DNA of 64,000 nucleotides from Astropecten irregularis (GCA_963971285.1 OZ020255.1:15334931-15398930), one strand, 5' to 3'. Positions 27,501-42,500 are shown, counted from the first letter of the stretch. Numbers and translations are program-made. The notes: generated from the sequence alone by a model not told the origin.

Positions 27501-30500
27501 AGAACTAGATGCTGCGGAGTCTGTTATATCCTGTAGGGCGGGATTTGCGTTCACAATGGCGTGATCAGTGGACTGTGGACAGGTCACTCCAGCAGAGGTC
27601 GTACAGCTCAATCTGCGGTCAGCCGGGGGCGTGTCCTCAGCGTGGCTCAAGCAGTCCGCGTCCGTGTCTACAATGCTGTGATCAGTGACTGTAGACGGGT
27701 CACTCCAGCTGACGTCGTACGGCTCACTCTGTGGTCAGCTGGGGGCGTGTCCTCGGCATGGCTCAGGCAGTCCACGTCTGCGTTCACAATGCTGTGATCG
27801 GCAGACTGTGGACGGGTCACTCCAGCTGACATACAGTTCACTCTGTGGTCAGCTGGGGGCGTGTCCTCAGTGTGGCTCTGGCGGTCCGCGTCCGCGTCCA
27901 CAATGCTGTGTTCAACGGACTGCAGACGGGTCACTCCAACTGACGTCGTACAGCTCACTCTGCGGTCAGCTGTGGGCGTGTCCTCGGCATGGCTCATGCG
28001 GTCTGTGTCCCGAGTTCACAATGCCGTGATCAGCGGACTGTGGACGGGTTTCTTCAGCAGACGTTGTACGGTTCTCTCTAGGGTCAGCTGGCTAGTAATA
28101 CCAGCACCATCGAGGCTCAACCTTCCTGATATCTCTACCCTTTATATTTATTCACAGACTTTGGATGGTGGTGTTCACTTCTACCAACCCAATTCAGATT
28201 TCATCGATGCAACATGGGACATAAACGAAGAAGAAAGTAAGATTGCCACTACCTACATCTCAATGGGCATGTACCCTGCAGGAACCGCTATCTACCCTGT
28301 CACTGCAACCAATAAATCCTACATACCTGTAGCATTGATTACACCTGTTGGACAAGGTATGCTATAATTAGGCCCTGTTTCCATTAGGATTTTTGTCTTT
28401 GATCAGCTATCTGGCTATTTGCCAGTATGTTATCTTTTAAGTGAATTAAAAGAGAAAGTAAACAGTCAGTATATGTTTGTTTTGTTACCAAGATTCAAAG
28501 TAGTAATCAGAAGGCAATAACCCTCCCTAGTTATTCTGTTATTTTGGAGACAAAAAGAAATAGTAACTGGAAGGTCTCATATTTAAAATGATGCATATGT
28601 GTTATTGATCCAGGGGCCGATTTCACTAACGCTTTGCGATCATCACTAAAGCCTAAATCCATCGCTAAACGGAAAATTGATTGCTACTTTGCGTAGTAAT
28701 TTTTAGTTTAGCATTGGATTTGGGCTGTAGCGATGATCGCAAAGAATTAGTGAAATCGGCTCCTGATAAATTTGGAATAAATAATTCTTGAGTGCTAACA
28801 AAAGGGTCAAACTACGGTGACAGGATATACTTGTCCAGGGGTCGATGTCACCAAACTCTTCATAACTTACTATCAATCATAGGACTTTTGATTCATTGCA
28901 GCCTTATGTAGGATGCGATGGGTTATCCTTTGTAACCCGAGTTACAATTGATCGTAGGGCTTTGAGAAATCCACTCCGGACAACTTAGACTTGGAATAGC
29001 CATCTGGGACAATTGGCACAAGGTCCGATAGTCAGTTATTGAACAGATCTACCAGGAGGACTGGTGGAATAAATATCCATGAACACTTCTGATTCTGACC
29101 CTAGCCAATGATGTGTCAATTCTGTTGTCAAATATCTGTAAACTAGTAGGAAGACGCCTTGTACTTGTTACCACTTTTTACTCATACATATTGCTGCTTT
29201 CAAAAATAGTTCTTTGAGTTTTCTTGGTTCTACGTAGGATTGCCTAACATCCTGAGTGTCCAAGCAATCAACAGTGTTGGTCTGAAGAGGACAGTGTATT
29301 CCACCAGTGTAACCATTGATAATACTCCACCTAGTACAGGCCAGGTATGTATTAAGAGTACAATGAAAATCACATCATCTGCAATAATTATTTGCATATG
29401 TCCTCGATTCTCAAAACAAACAGTTTTTCTCTTCGTAGTATCATCAGAGACATGAGTTTTGTAATTTGCAGAAGTTTGCAATTTGTGATTGAAACGTACC
29501 AACATGTGATCCCTCTAAGATTTATCATAATTATTATCTTCTTCCTGGATCAGGTCCAATGCCCGGCATTCATCCATGCGGACACCGCCCTCTTGTGTTC
29601 CTGGTCAGATTTCTTAGATGCAGAATCTGGCATAGATCATTTCCAGTTCTTGGTTGGTAGCGGACAGGGTCTTAGAGATGTGTATCAGTCCGATAGTATA
29701 CCCGGACTTCTCAACCACTACCGTGTCAAAGGTTGGTTTATTGAAATGATAACGTGTTGCCAGGCAACTCAATTCATTAGATCATTCATTCATCTTGAAA
29801 ACAGTATCTATAACAAAGTTTCATTTTATACAAGGATCATGAATTAAATGAAAGCATGAATAATTATAGGAAATTAAAGCTAGATATATAGCTTGATACA
29901 CAGGAGCAATACATGATCCGTGGAATTAGGACATTGTGTTCTATTATCAATGTGTTACATCAATTGGAGCCACAAGGGTATACTATAATTTAATACAGTA
30001 GCCCGTGATATTGCACACCTTGAATTATCCGTATAGCTTCATTTTTTGTAGCTGGAAGTTAAATATAATGATATATAGATACTAGTAGGATTCATTGACT
30101 TAATAGTGATCATGAATTGTGAAAACTTTCTATGAAAGTTCAACAATTGTTTTCATTATTTGTATTTTTCTTGATTACAGATCTAAATTTGAAGCACAAC
30201 AAGGTCTACTATGTGACCGTAGAGGCCTTCAATGCAGTCAACCAGAGCACTCTAGCATTCTCAGGTCCTATTGAGATCGATGATACTCCTCCTACCTACG
30301 GTCTAGTGGTTGAACTCTCGGGAGTCCATACCTTGGATTTCAGTGATACTAAGACACCTCCGGCTTGGGATTGCACCGATGAAGAGGCTTGCTCTCGTCT
30401 TGACGGGGTGTGTTTGGAAACTCTCGACCGTCTTCAGATTCTTTGGCAAGCATTTACTGATGAAGACACCCTGATCACCAAGTATGAAGTCGCACTAGGC

Positions 30501-33500
30501 ACCACTCCTGGAGGATCTCAGATCAAATCCTTCTACGAGGTGTCTAAAGACCAGACTTCAGAGGTTATCACTGATATCGATCTGAGTTACATCCCAAGGG
30601 TTTATGCCACAGTGAGAGGGTACAATCAAGCCGGCTTGACCAGCACCGCAGTGTCCAATGGCATCTCTGTCAGTCGCTTCAGCGCTGGACTTCAACCGCT
30701 CCGTCCCTTCGAGGTCAAAGATGGAATCACCGAGAATACTCTAGATGATACTGATTTCCAGACCTCACTCAATGTGCTGAGTGCTGCCTGGGATTTCACT
30801 GGTGACCCTTGTCCCATGAAGAAATATGGATGGTCTATTTATAGAATCGACGGCCAGGAGATTCAGCCATTGATTGATGTTGGAGGTAACCAAACACAAC
30901 CTTATCTTAATTAGGGCTTATTTATATCTTGATCATAAAAAAAGATTTATCCTCAAATATGATAGTAAGTTATACATGAGTCAAGAATGGCATTTCAAGC
31001 TCAATACAGATTCATATTTTGTCTAAACTTGGTAGTTACATTTTAAAGATTTTACTTTCGTTCATTTGTTTTATTTGTCATTCCACTGCCCTTGCATCTC
31101 AAACAGATAGAACATCGGACAGTAATACAGATGTAGAAATGACCGATGGAGAGACGTACTACACTGTGGTGCGAGCCACTAATGCCCTTGGACTGACCGT
31201 CGCTGTCCGATCGGATGGAATCACCGTCAAACGAGAACCGCTGATACCAGGCCAGGTTTATGACGGACCCCTGTTAGGATTTGATCTGACTTACCAAAAG
31301 AGGACGGACATGATTTCAGCAAACTGGAAAGGATTTGGACAGGGAACACAGCCAGAGGAAACAGTGCAGCACACAGGTGGGCTACCCCCGACCCCCCCCC
31401 CCCCCCCCCCAACACCCTCACCTCTTCTCTGTAATTCTTTATTGAATGCAGTATCTCAATGTTCCTTTTTCCTTCTCAGACAGAATAAGCAATAATGTGT
31501 ACTTAGGGAGACACTCCCATATGGTCATGCACAAACTACCGATTTCTTAACATCCTCCAAACCAATGAACTTGAAATTGACATGTTCATATTGAGAACAT
31601 TCTCTGTCTTCTAATATGTCTTTAAAAGGTAGCTGGTACCTTAGGGAGACATCGGAAAGTCTCCCTAAGTCCCGATATCTCCCTATTGTCCACTTTTAGA
31701 AGTGTCTCCCTAATAGCCCATTTGTTATAATAAATCGCTTAATAATCAAAGATTCTCTATGCGCTTTACATATTATTATCCCTGGTCATCAGGCCATAAT
31801 TTACATTCCCGAAACCATCTCAACTCCCTGGGGAGTATACAGCCCCAGCTACTGTAAAACACACAGAGGCTAATCAAGCATACAAAGCCATCTCTACCCT
31901 ACCCCTTTATGTGTACTCCTTAGTCGACAGTGAAGAGGAGCAAATATGTGACAAAGGGTCTTGCCTGAGGACACAAGCACCACTAACCCATGGCTGGATT
32001 CGAACCCACAATCTGTAGATTGACCACTAGACCTTGAGTTCTTCACGCCAGACCACTGGGCCACAGCACCCCACAAATATGACTTTATTTGCCTTCTTTG
32101 TATGACATCATTACTATTGTAATTTCTACCTTCTTTAGGAAATGATGAGCTATACAAAGAGGAGATCACAGAACAAACTGTTGATTTCTATGAGGTTGCT
32201 GTTGGTACCGACCGTCGCTATCCGAAGACCAGAGACAACGTGGTCCCCTTTACCAACGTTGGTACGAATACAACAGTTACCTTCTCAAACCTGGACCTTG
32301 CTGAACTGGATTCCACGTACTACGTAACGGTCAGAGGACACAGCTCTAGTTTATCAACGACTGAGGTGACATCAACAGGAATTAATGTTGGAGTGGACAG
32401 CACCGTAGTTGGTGAGTTGGAATTCATTTTCTGATAAAAATAAATTCCATTAAAGTAATGGAGGGCTGGGGCTTGGGAGGCACACACCCCCCTTTCTTTT
32501 CTTCCAACAAAAAAAAGAAGAAAAAAAAGAAGAAGAAAAAACAATATATAGGGAGGGAGAAAAACTCAAAAAGAGAAGAAAAAGAGGGGGGAGAGACAAA
32601 ATAAGCTAGCTTTGATCGCCCCGAAATGCATCCGTCGCTATTGAATTGGGGCATTTTATTTCCACGCAAGCCCCCCCCCCCTTGGTCCTTGATCTGCTCC
32701 TGAGCTCAAATGATTGATTACTGTACTAAGTACAAGAACTAAAATTGTACTGATAAATAATATTTATTACTGTATTTTATACTTGTTTCCCTCAGTTACT
32801 GAAGTTCAGATTCCTGATTACCTCAATTCACTCACTATGGTCAGAGCCCAGTGGGATCAATTTGAATCCACCTTCCCTATCTTGATGTACTACGTCGGCC
32901 TGGGCAAACCCTCACCAACCACCACAGCACCTGAAGATATAGACTGCTTGGACCTGTTGACTGGTTCAGCACAATTCCAGGCTACCTTCGCTGAGAGACC
33001 CATGCTTTTTGCTGGCAAAGATACATTCGTGGAGATAACTGGTCTGAATCTTACTCAGCTAGGATCTTACTTTGTGACTGTCATTGGTAAGTTTGCTCTG
33101 TCTCATTCAGATCTTTATACTTTGTTTATTATTATTATTATTATTATTATTCATGTCTGGTAATGACACCAAGGATTCCTCAGAAAACACCCTAGGCACT
33201 GTAGCTAAAAAGCCTGGTGTAACCTTTTATGGAAAGATGATGAGAAGAAGATACAGTTTAAGAGGTGGGAGGAAAACCCCAGAGTAATATTCTGGGTAAA
33301 ACCCACAGAATCAGGTAGGGACTTAAAACCCAATCCACTTGTGGACCAAGCCGGACTTGAACCTGGTCCGCAGAAGTGAAAGGCAAGGCAAAGAACCGCT
33401 GCGCCAACCTGATTCTCAAATCACGTGCTGGCTCAGGTGGGATTCGAACCCATGACCTCCTGCTTACTAGTGCAGATGCCATATCGCTAAGCCAAAAAGC

Positions 33501-36500
33501 TAGCTAGGGAGGTGGAGTTGCAGACTACCAGTCTTTCAAATAATATATTGAACTGTAATATGTCTGTGATGGTCACCGTGGTTAGTCTGTGTAATGAGAC
33601 ATTGAAGATGAGACTTGTTTACAGCCTAGAGATGAATCAGTGAGTGCTCTTATTTCTCAGGTATGAATGAAGCTGGACAATGTAACACTTCAACGAGTTA
33701 CTTTTCAGTGGATATCACTCCTCCTATTGAGGGAAGGCTTCGTGCTGGTCCATTCTATGACATGGTGAGTAACCTTTAATCAAGATATTCCTTGTTCAAA
33801 TGATGTCTTCCATAACCCTACTCTTCATCTCTGGTCCATCTCTCCTCACCTTGGTCCACCAGTCCACCTCAAGCTTCTTGAGTCTCCTGATGAGGACTAG
33901 AGCAGGCTAGTCGAAACGTTGAAATCTTACGAGAAGTGCGAAACAAAATAGAAGTTCGAAAGTATGAACGATTCTTACATGGTGTTTCCGCAAACCGATC
34001 CACATACTCAATCTTCTTCTTGTTTCTTTCTTACAGCCGGTAACATACACTGACAGCCTAGACTCTATTCCAGTCGTCTGGGAAGACTACAAGGATGATG
34101 AGTGCGGCATTAAAGCGTATCATCTCCGTCTAGTAGGAGCACTGTCATGTGACGTTGGCTTGTCAATGCGAACCGTCCAAGATTGGCTGGTACTCGGTCC
34201 GGATATAACGGAATTCACACTTGTGGATTTGGACTTGGTGGTAAGTTGATCAACAAAAACTTCCTGCAAGAAATTTATATTTTTGGAGATTCATTATGTC
34301 AAATCCACTGTTAAGATGGAATATTGTACTCACTATTTTATAGTGACGTTTCAGTACTGAGTACAATATTCCATCTTAACGCTGGATTTGACATAATGAA
34401 TCTCCAAAAATATCAGTCAATCTACAATCCAGATCAATCTGTTCAAAGTTTCCTACAAGAAATGTGTGGGAATCTGTGGGCAATATGAATCATTCTATCA
34501 CTCCGCAGTTTGCACAACTGGATCAGTGGATGCATCTCTTGCATTGAACTGTTTGCTCTTGTATTTCATTTGTCCAGGAAAACAGTCCCTACTTTGTGCA
34601 GCTGTTAGCCATAAACAGAGCTGGTGATAGCATCCAGACACAAGTAGGACCCATCCTTGTGGATTCATCAGAGCCAACTGCAGGTTTGGTTGTCGATGGA
34701 TTAAACTTCAAGATGGACGTCACAGATACTGGAGATAGACACCAAGTCCATGGTAACAATGAAATTAATCTATTATAATCACTGTGTCTGTACCATAAAC
34801 ATTAATGATGCATTAGCGTAGCCAGTGGCCACTGCCCCTGGGACGACTAAAATGGGGAGGGAAAAGCAAAATGAGGGGGGAGAAAAGGGGGAAAAGGAGA
34901 GGAAAATGGGAGAAAAAGTGGTGGAGAGGGAAACAAATAGGGACAATACTGATGTTTTCCCCCTGAACTGACAATGCTGGCTACACGTCTGTGCCGATGG
35001 TATAGGAGAACATAAGTTCAACAGTTTATGTGAAGAATGATTACTGTAATTGTTCTTTGTTTGTTTACATACCATTAATCACTACATTCATCTTGATCGT
35101 CATTCTCACCAACCTTATCCCAATCTGACAGGTACTATCCTCCACCTGCCGAACCCAGTAGGTCCTCCATGTCCACTGAGGGACATCCCGTTCACTCACC
35201 CACAATGGAGTAAGCTTGACGTCAAAGGAATCTGGAATATGAAGAGAGATGACTGGGAACTACATTACCAGGACCCTCAGGTAGTAGACACAAAGTGTAT
35301 TTAGTAATTTTCTTGTTCAGTCCATTTAAGATAAGGACTTTTCATGTGGATGAACTAGTCCCCAAAACTGAAGCAAATCAAATGGTGTCTTAAGATCATT
35401 CAATGACCAGGGGCACTAAGGCAGTCACCAGGGGCACCAAGGCAATAACCAGGGGCACTAAGGCAGTGACCAGGGGCACCAAGGCAGTGACCAGGGGCAC
35501 CAAGGCAATGACCAGGGGCACTAAGGCAGTCACCAGGTGCACCAAGGCAATAACCAGGGGCACTAAGGCAGTGACCAGGGGCACCAAGGCAGTGACCAGG
35601 GGCATCAAGACAGTGATAAGGGGCTCTGAGGCAATCATTATTTGTTTATGCTACCCTTCTTGAAGTTTTTCCAGGCTTGATCAATTTCAAAGATAGCTTT
35701 TTTCTCAAGTGAGGAGCACAAAACGTATGGCTTATTCCCGTAATACAGGTGTTTGCATTTGATGAGAGTATGAAACTGAAGATGGAACGAGACACTAGAG
35801 GGCCTCGGATGCTGTCTGGAGCTTACGTCACTAACGCACAGATTGTCAGAAGTTCAGAATATGAGGCAAGTATATCCTCTGATTTTGTAATCATTCTCTT
35901 CTTTCTCCCAGTCTGAAAATAGTTTCTGGGATTTCTTGTTCATCCTATTTACCCTAAGCAGGCACAACTTACTTTGATTGCTCACCTTCTTTCATTCTAG
36001 TTTGATTTGCAAGCCGCTGCCCCTGATCTTCACAGTGTGACTAGTATTTTATTTTGGGATGGTCCCGATGGAGTCGTCGGTGAATATGACTTTGGTGGAT
36101 CTGAGGAGGAGCAGCAAGGAATAGGCCTTTGTCAGTGTTGCTTCGTTGTACCTTTCAATCAGGTAAGTAATAGTATACATATTTGTGTTTCAATGAAGAG
36201 ATTTTCTGTCATAAAAAGTGAATTTACGAGAGAGAAAAGTGTGATATTTTTTAAAGAAACAACATTTGTTGTGTGTAAACCATTTTCTCAATCATTGCAG
36301 TCCGCATGCCCACTTTGTGATTGCCAAGATTACATTGGTGTACCTGATGATTCAGTAGACGGTAATACAACATTCCCAAGCCCAATCAGTCAAGCACTCA
36401 CTTCTGGAGAGGATCAACCATTGATGACTACAGCTGCTAGTAGGTTATGGACTATCCAGAAACCTGATGAAGATGGAGATGGCATTTCTGATGAGGACAG

Positions 36501-39500
36501 TGGGAGATGGATCCAACAGCGAGCTTGTGGCTTCCAGCTCTATCCGAGTGAGTTGACGTCTGTTCAGTTATTTCCATGCATTTAGCTTTATAATAACACA
36601 CAGTCACTGATTCCTCTGCACTTGTTCTATAGTTACTCCGTCATGAAGGATACAGTAAGCATTTGTATCATTCGTTTCCTTACAGGTGGTAATTCATCTC
36701 AAGCTGTGTTGTGGTGCCGTTACTACAAAGATGCCTGGCCCATGACATCACAACAAGTTGATCTAGACTTTGACCCATCCATCGAGGAGCACCATTATTC
36801 AGTTCACTTTCGAGTCACACCATTTGATGCCAGTGAGGTATGTCTATTTTACGTTCTGCCATACATTGATTGTAGATATTGACTCCACTTGTGGATGTTT
36901 AAGATGCTGACTCCACTTGTGCATGTCTAAGATGCCAACTCCACTTGTGCATGTCTAAGATGCTGACCCCACTTGTGCATGTCTAAGATGCTGACTCCAC
37001 TTGTGCATGTCTAAGATGCTGACTCCACTTGTGCAAGTCTAAGATGCTGACTCCACTTGTGCATGTCTAAGATGCCAACTCCACTTGTGCATGTCTAAGA
37101 TGCTGACCCCACTTGTGCATGTCTAAGATGCTGACTCCACTTGTGCATGTCTAAGATGCTGACCCCACTTGTGCATATCTAAGATGCTGACTCCACTTGT
37201 GCAAGTCTAAGATGCTGACTCCACTTGTGCATGTCTAAGATGCTGACTCCACTTGTGGGTGTCTAAGATGCCAACTCCACTTGTGCATGTCTAAGATGCT
37301 GACCCCACTTGTGCATATCTAAGATGCTGACTCCACTTGTGCATGTCTAAGATGGTGGCCCCACTTGTGGATGTATAAGATGCCAACTCCACTTGTGCAT
37401 GTCTGAGATGCTGACCCCACTTGTGCATGTCTAAGATGCTGACTCCACTTGTGCATGTCTAAGATGCTGACTCCACTTGTGCATGTCTAAGATGCTGACT
37501 CCACTTGTGGATGTCTAAGATGCTGACTCCACTTGTGCATGTCTAAGATGGTGGCCCCACTTGTGGATGTATAAGATGCCAACTCCACTTGTGCATGTCT
37601 AAGATGCTGACTCCACTTGTGCATGTCTAAGATGCTGACTCCACTTGTGCATGTCTAAGATGCTGACTCCACTTGTGGATGTCTAAGATGCCAACTCCAC
37701 TTGTGCATGTCTAAGATGCTGACTCCACTTGTGCATGTCTAAGATGCTGACTCCACTTGTGCATGTCTAAGATGCTGACTCCACTTGTGCATGTCTAAAA
37801 TGCATTTATGTTTTTTAAATCATAACTATGGGTGCAATCATGGACGAAGCATTGGCATGTACCTCTTCTTATTGCCGGAACATACACACACAATGGGAGA
37901 CTTACGAGAACCGGTCTTCAAGTCAACAGTGCACGTGCACGCAATTGTGAGCATGCGCGCGTTGTTTTGCGCCTGCGCTGTTGTGCGTGCGCTGTTGACT
38001 TGAAGACCGGTTCTCCAAAGTCTCCCATTGTGTGTGAAAATACCCAAGCTTCTATCCTTCCAAATGAAGCCCCATCCCACCAGTACTGAATTTTCTTCAT
38101 TTGGTTTTTGCCAGGGTACAGATCTTATGGTTTTTATCCAATAAAAGTCAGAGCCGCTGTAGTATCAGGGTCAGTGATGTATCTGATTATTTCCATTCCT
38201 GTCCACAGGATGAGTGGTCATTTGATGTGTATGTAGACGGTAAGCTGCTATCTTCCTTGACTGGTATACCTGTCCTATCTCCATCTACAAAGCTTATTCT
38301 TCATGTCTTCAATAGAGACAACTATGTCGCTGAGATACCAGATCCCTTCAACCCACCAGCTGTCACAGCAACGTTTAGAAATTTCAGGTATACTCGTGAA
38401 TTGTTTAATCACTTTATGCTTTGAATTTAAGGCCGTGTCCCAATTGCTGCGACTGCAAATAACACACAAGTCTATGGAAATGGCTGCCGTCACTGTTTTG
38501 TGGCTGCCATAGGTACATGCGTAATTTGCAGCCGCAGCCAGAGAATTGGGACACAGCCTAACACTAAGATATGATTTTATATATATATCCCAAATATTGC
38601 ATTATAATCCGTCTAAATGGTGTGTATTTCTGTATAATTCTGTGCTTCAGGATGCCTCCTGATCAGAGTGAGCTGTGTAGATACGGGGCACCATTCAGAG
38701 CAGGTACCAGTCCGGTATCTCGCTACTTTGCTGGCATTGGCTCAGAAGCAGGAGAAACTGATATTGTTGCATATCAGGAGGTATGAGGGTTACAGCCCAA
38801 CTTGACATTATTAAAAAGACTGAAAGTTTTAACATTGAACAAGCTTTCAAAATCTGTTTAGGGCTGCAGTCCTTGGGAATCATCTGAATATAATGAGTAA
38901 AGGTACAGTACAGGATTGGTAACATACCCAAACAAAAATGTTCACAGATTTATGTATAACTTCCAGGGTATGAGGATGGTGCTGGTAGAAACATATTGTT
39001 AAAATATTTCCGGCTGAAATGCTGTACTTAACCAGAAATTAGTAAGACAACAACTGAAAACAGTTTTGATCTCGGGTGAGATCAAAACTCATGTGAATAG
39101 ATTTGAAAATACTGTGAGCGTTTTTCAATGATTTTTTACCGTTTCTGATGATGACATGAGCTTTAAATTTCACAGGTTTGTTTTTATTCCATGACAAATC
39201 AAATTATGAACAGTCTGCGACTGTTCTGTCACCTTTACCAATCCTGTATTATGCCTTCAACTAAAAGTTGGTGCTTTACTAATGAATGATATGACAGATA
39301 TTCATTACTATTGTTCTTCTTTGATTTATTGTCACAATTATAGATTTCCAGGCCGTGTGTTCCCTGCATCAATCCCTGTGATCGTTACCAATGTGATCAA
39401 GCATGTTCCATGGATGCCGTACCTATCAGCTTCACTCTCAATGGCTTCACTCTTCCTAAGCTGGAACTTACTATGAATACAACCAGCAATAATCAGACCA

Positions 39501-42500
39501 ATACAACCACGTCAGCGTCCAGTGAAGAGGGACTGCAGTTCCCATTCTTCTTGACAGGTATGGTTAATGATTTCAGAAACAAACTGTCAAAGTTTTTGAC
39601 CTAGAATCCAAACAATATGACTGTTTCAACTCGGTTTTGTATCCTGTGTATCCTGTATCACTTGAAAATGAAATTCTAGTCTTTCTTTCTGTTTGTTTTC
39701 ATAGATGTGAAACTTCAGATTTCAATCTGAATTCCGATTTATTTTATTTAGATTTTAACTCAGAATTTCAGCTTTTTTGTACACCTGTTCTGTACAAAAG
39801 TATAGCAACTTTTAAATTTGAGCTATTTCCGTAGTTTTCAAATTTGTGTGTGTCAGGCCAATCACATCCCTATGTTTTGCTTGTTGTCGTCCATAATCCA
39901 AAGCTACACACATTAAAGTCCCTATGAAGTGTTCTATAGCCGCGTTCGAGTAGGTCACCTAGGTTGCTCTGAGTCAGCCCCTGTGCCGTTCGATTAGGTC
40001 TGACGTCAAATCTCTGGGTTCACCCAGGGCAGCCACTAGTGACCCTGCTCGTGAGCAGAGTCGGTGGTGGGAAACATGTCACACAAATTCAAGATGGCAG
40101 AAAGGTAAGCAAGCGTTGGATTAGCCGGGCTGTGGTGGGTGATCCGGGTGACGTGACCCGTATTGACCGAGGGAAGCTACTCGAACGCACCTAATATAGA
40201 TTATCATGCTGGTAGATAACAGTGTACGTCTGACAAATTTCTCCCTCTGTTTTGTCCATTAGTCAAGTCCTATCTGGGCAATGGGAAGTCTGTTGTCGTA
40301 TCTTCAAATGGTTTCTACGTTGACGACACACCAGCCACGCTTAATGTCTTCTTCTACACTGATTATGACTTGAATGAATTTGAGCCAACACAGTTCCAGT
40401 CATCAAACTCTACGATCAGAGTCATTTGGAGCTTCGTCGACATGGAGAGTGGTGTTAAGGTACAAATGCTTAAATAATTTGTATGAAATGTTTGTTGGAG
40501 TGGCGTCCATTTTTGGCTGTCTGTTAAAAATCCGATCACCACTTTCCCCCCGATTCTTTATTTGCTAGGAGTATTACTGGGCCATAGGATCTACTCGAGG
40601 CAGTACAGACATGCAAGGCTTTGTGAGCGTTGGATTAAACCAGACTGCTACTAACAGTGATCTGATGGGTCTTCTCTTCCACAACACTACGTACTATGTG
40701 ACACTCAAGGCCATTAATGGAGCTGGCTTAGATGCAATCGTAGAATGTGATGGTAAGAATGACATACAGATATAAAATGAAACCTGACAAACAAACAAGC
40801 AGACAGGCATACTAGTTTAGAGATGCTGGATTTTACTGTCATTGTTACAATACGTTTGACTGTTTGCCCAATCAGAAATTTTATTTGAAAATTCAAATGA
40901 TAATTTAAGCCGACTAGTGTGTTATACATGAATAGGGGCCAATTTCATAGAGCTGCTTAAGCATGAAAAGTCTTCCTTGATCAAACAGGATTACCAACCA
41001 AATTTTCATGTGATGTTTACTGCTGTTGACTTGTATTGGGCCATTTTTTCCTGAGCATAATATTCACAAGGAGTTTTGGCTGGTATGCTGATTTTATTAA
41101 CCAAGGTTTTTGGTGCTTTAGTACATTTTGGTGCTTAAGCAGCTCCATGGAATTGACCCCAGGACTTAACCAATAGAAATTCAAGTAGAAATGAAAATGC
41201 AGCTCTTGCAAACACAAATACACCAGAGGCAGAAGTCAAACAATAAACGTACCAAACCTATTCTTATCAGGTATCACTGTACTTGTGGAGAAGCCTTCTG
41301 CCGATGATGTCAACACCACCTCAATGTTTAGTGAGAAATTTGAAGAAGAAGTTTATCCACCGGATGTGGAGAAGAGCATGGACCCTAAGAAGACGGGGAC
41401 GTCTTGGTCTAAGCCAAAGGATGCGTCTATCACCAGATATGGTAAGACTCTTTGAAAGGACTTTCTGAGTGTAAACCTATAGACCTATCCAACGGCAAGA
41501 CATACCATCCGCCATTACTGCGGTGTCCCTGTCCGCATTTTGTATGGCAGCAAGATAATTTATGCTCTGCCGCACTATATACTGCAGGGTGTACGTCCCC
41601 TGATACACCGCAGGGCCAATTACATGAATCACAAGTCGGATTCTTGTATAGATACTTCCATCACAAAATATGTTAGGTCTGTTCGACAGGATCTTAGTCT
41701 AAACAAAGTGAACGTTATGGTACAGGCAAGCCTCGAAATTAACGCTTACCCACTTACCGGCGGTAAGTGGATTTTCACGGGCGGTAAGTGAATTTCAAAA
41801 ATGGGTAAGTTGCCGGGTAAGTGTGAAATAAAATCATGGTGGACTGGAAGTTAAGTGTGATTATCGGCAAAGGAACACTGGAACAGATAAATAAACCATT
41901 CACAAATAAAGTTGTATGCATGTTTCTCCCCGCGGCCGGCCTGCTACACTCGACTCAGATCTTACTCCATGTAGTCTGGAATTATTGCGCCCAATCCGTG
42001 AGTCCAAAACGCTGCTAGCTTCAGTCATGTTGTCCGGAAGCGGCAAGCATACATGGCACAATGCAATTGTGTGCAATGCGGCATGCACGTGCTCACAGCA
42101 CAGTGAAGTCAGCACGGTCAGCGCACGTGTAGGCTTTAGTCATGAAGGCCGGAAGTGCAGCGTATAGCTACAGTAGTAGTCGCACACGCAGCGTCGTTCT
42201 GGACCCGCATATGGATTACTATCGGCTTCGTTCGGGTGCAGATTTTGCACGGTAAGAAATCTGCTTTTAGCGTCGCAACCAGCTACAAATTTTGCAGTAA
42301 TCTATTTGTTTTGGTCGTCGCAAAAAGTGTGTCAAGCTTTACATGTACGTCCGCTCATGAGCTACTCTGATTTTTTGGTATAAAGTTGCGCCAGCATAGG
42401 CCCTATATAAATATCGCGATACTGCCGATATTCCCGATGTTGCCGATATTTCAATATTTTTTCCGGGGCCCGATACGATTTTCGATATGAAAAAAATATC

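Noticed and set aside
27668..28029. Overlapping open frames of >100 codons on both strands
   Set aside because: They lie wholly in the ~116-bp minisatellite within an intron; the open frames follow from the repeat.
35396..35663. Open frames TRGTKAV (+) and LVPLVTA (-)
   Set aside because: By-product of a 21-bp tandem repeat in intron 51, with a stop between exon 51 and the array.
36874..37802. CRISPR-like array of regular repeats
   Set aside because: Contiguous 28-bp units without unique spacers in a eukaryotic intron; a minisatellite.
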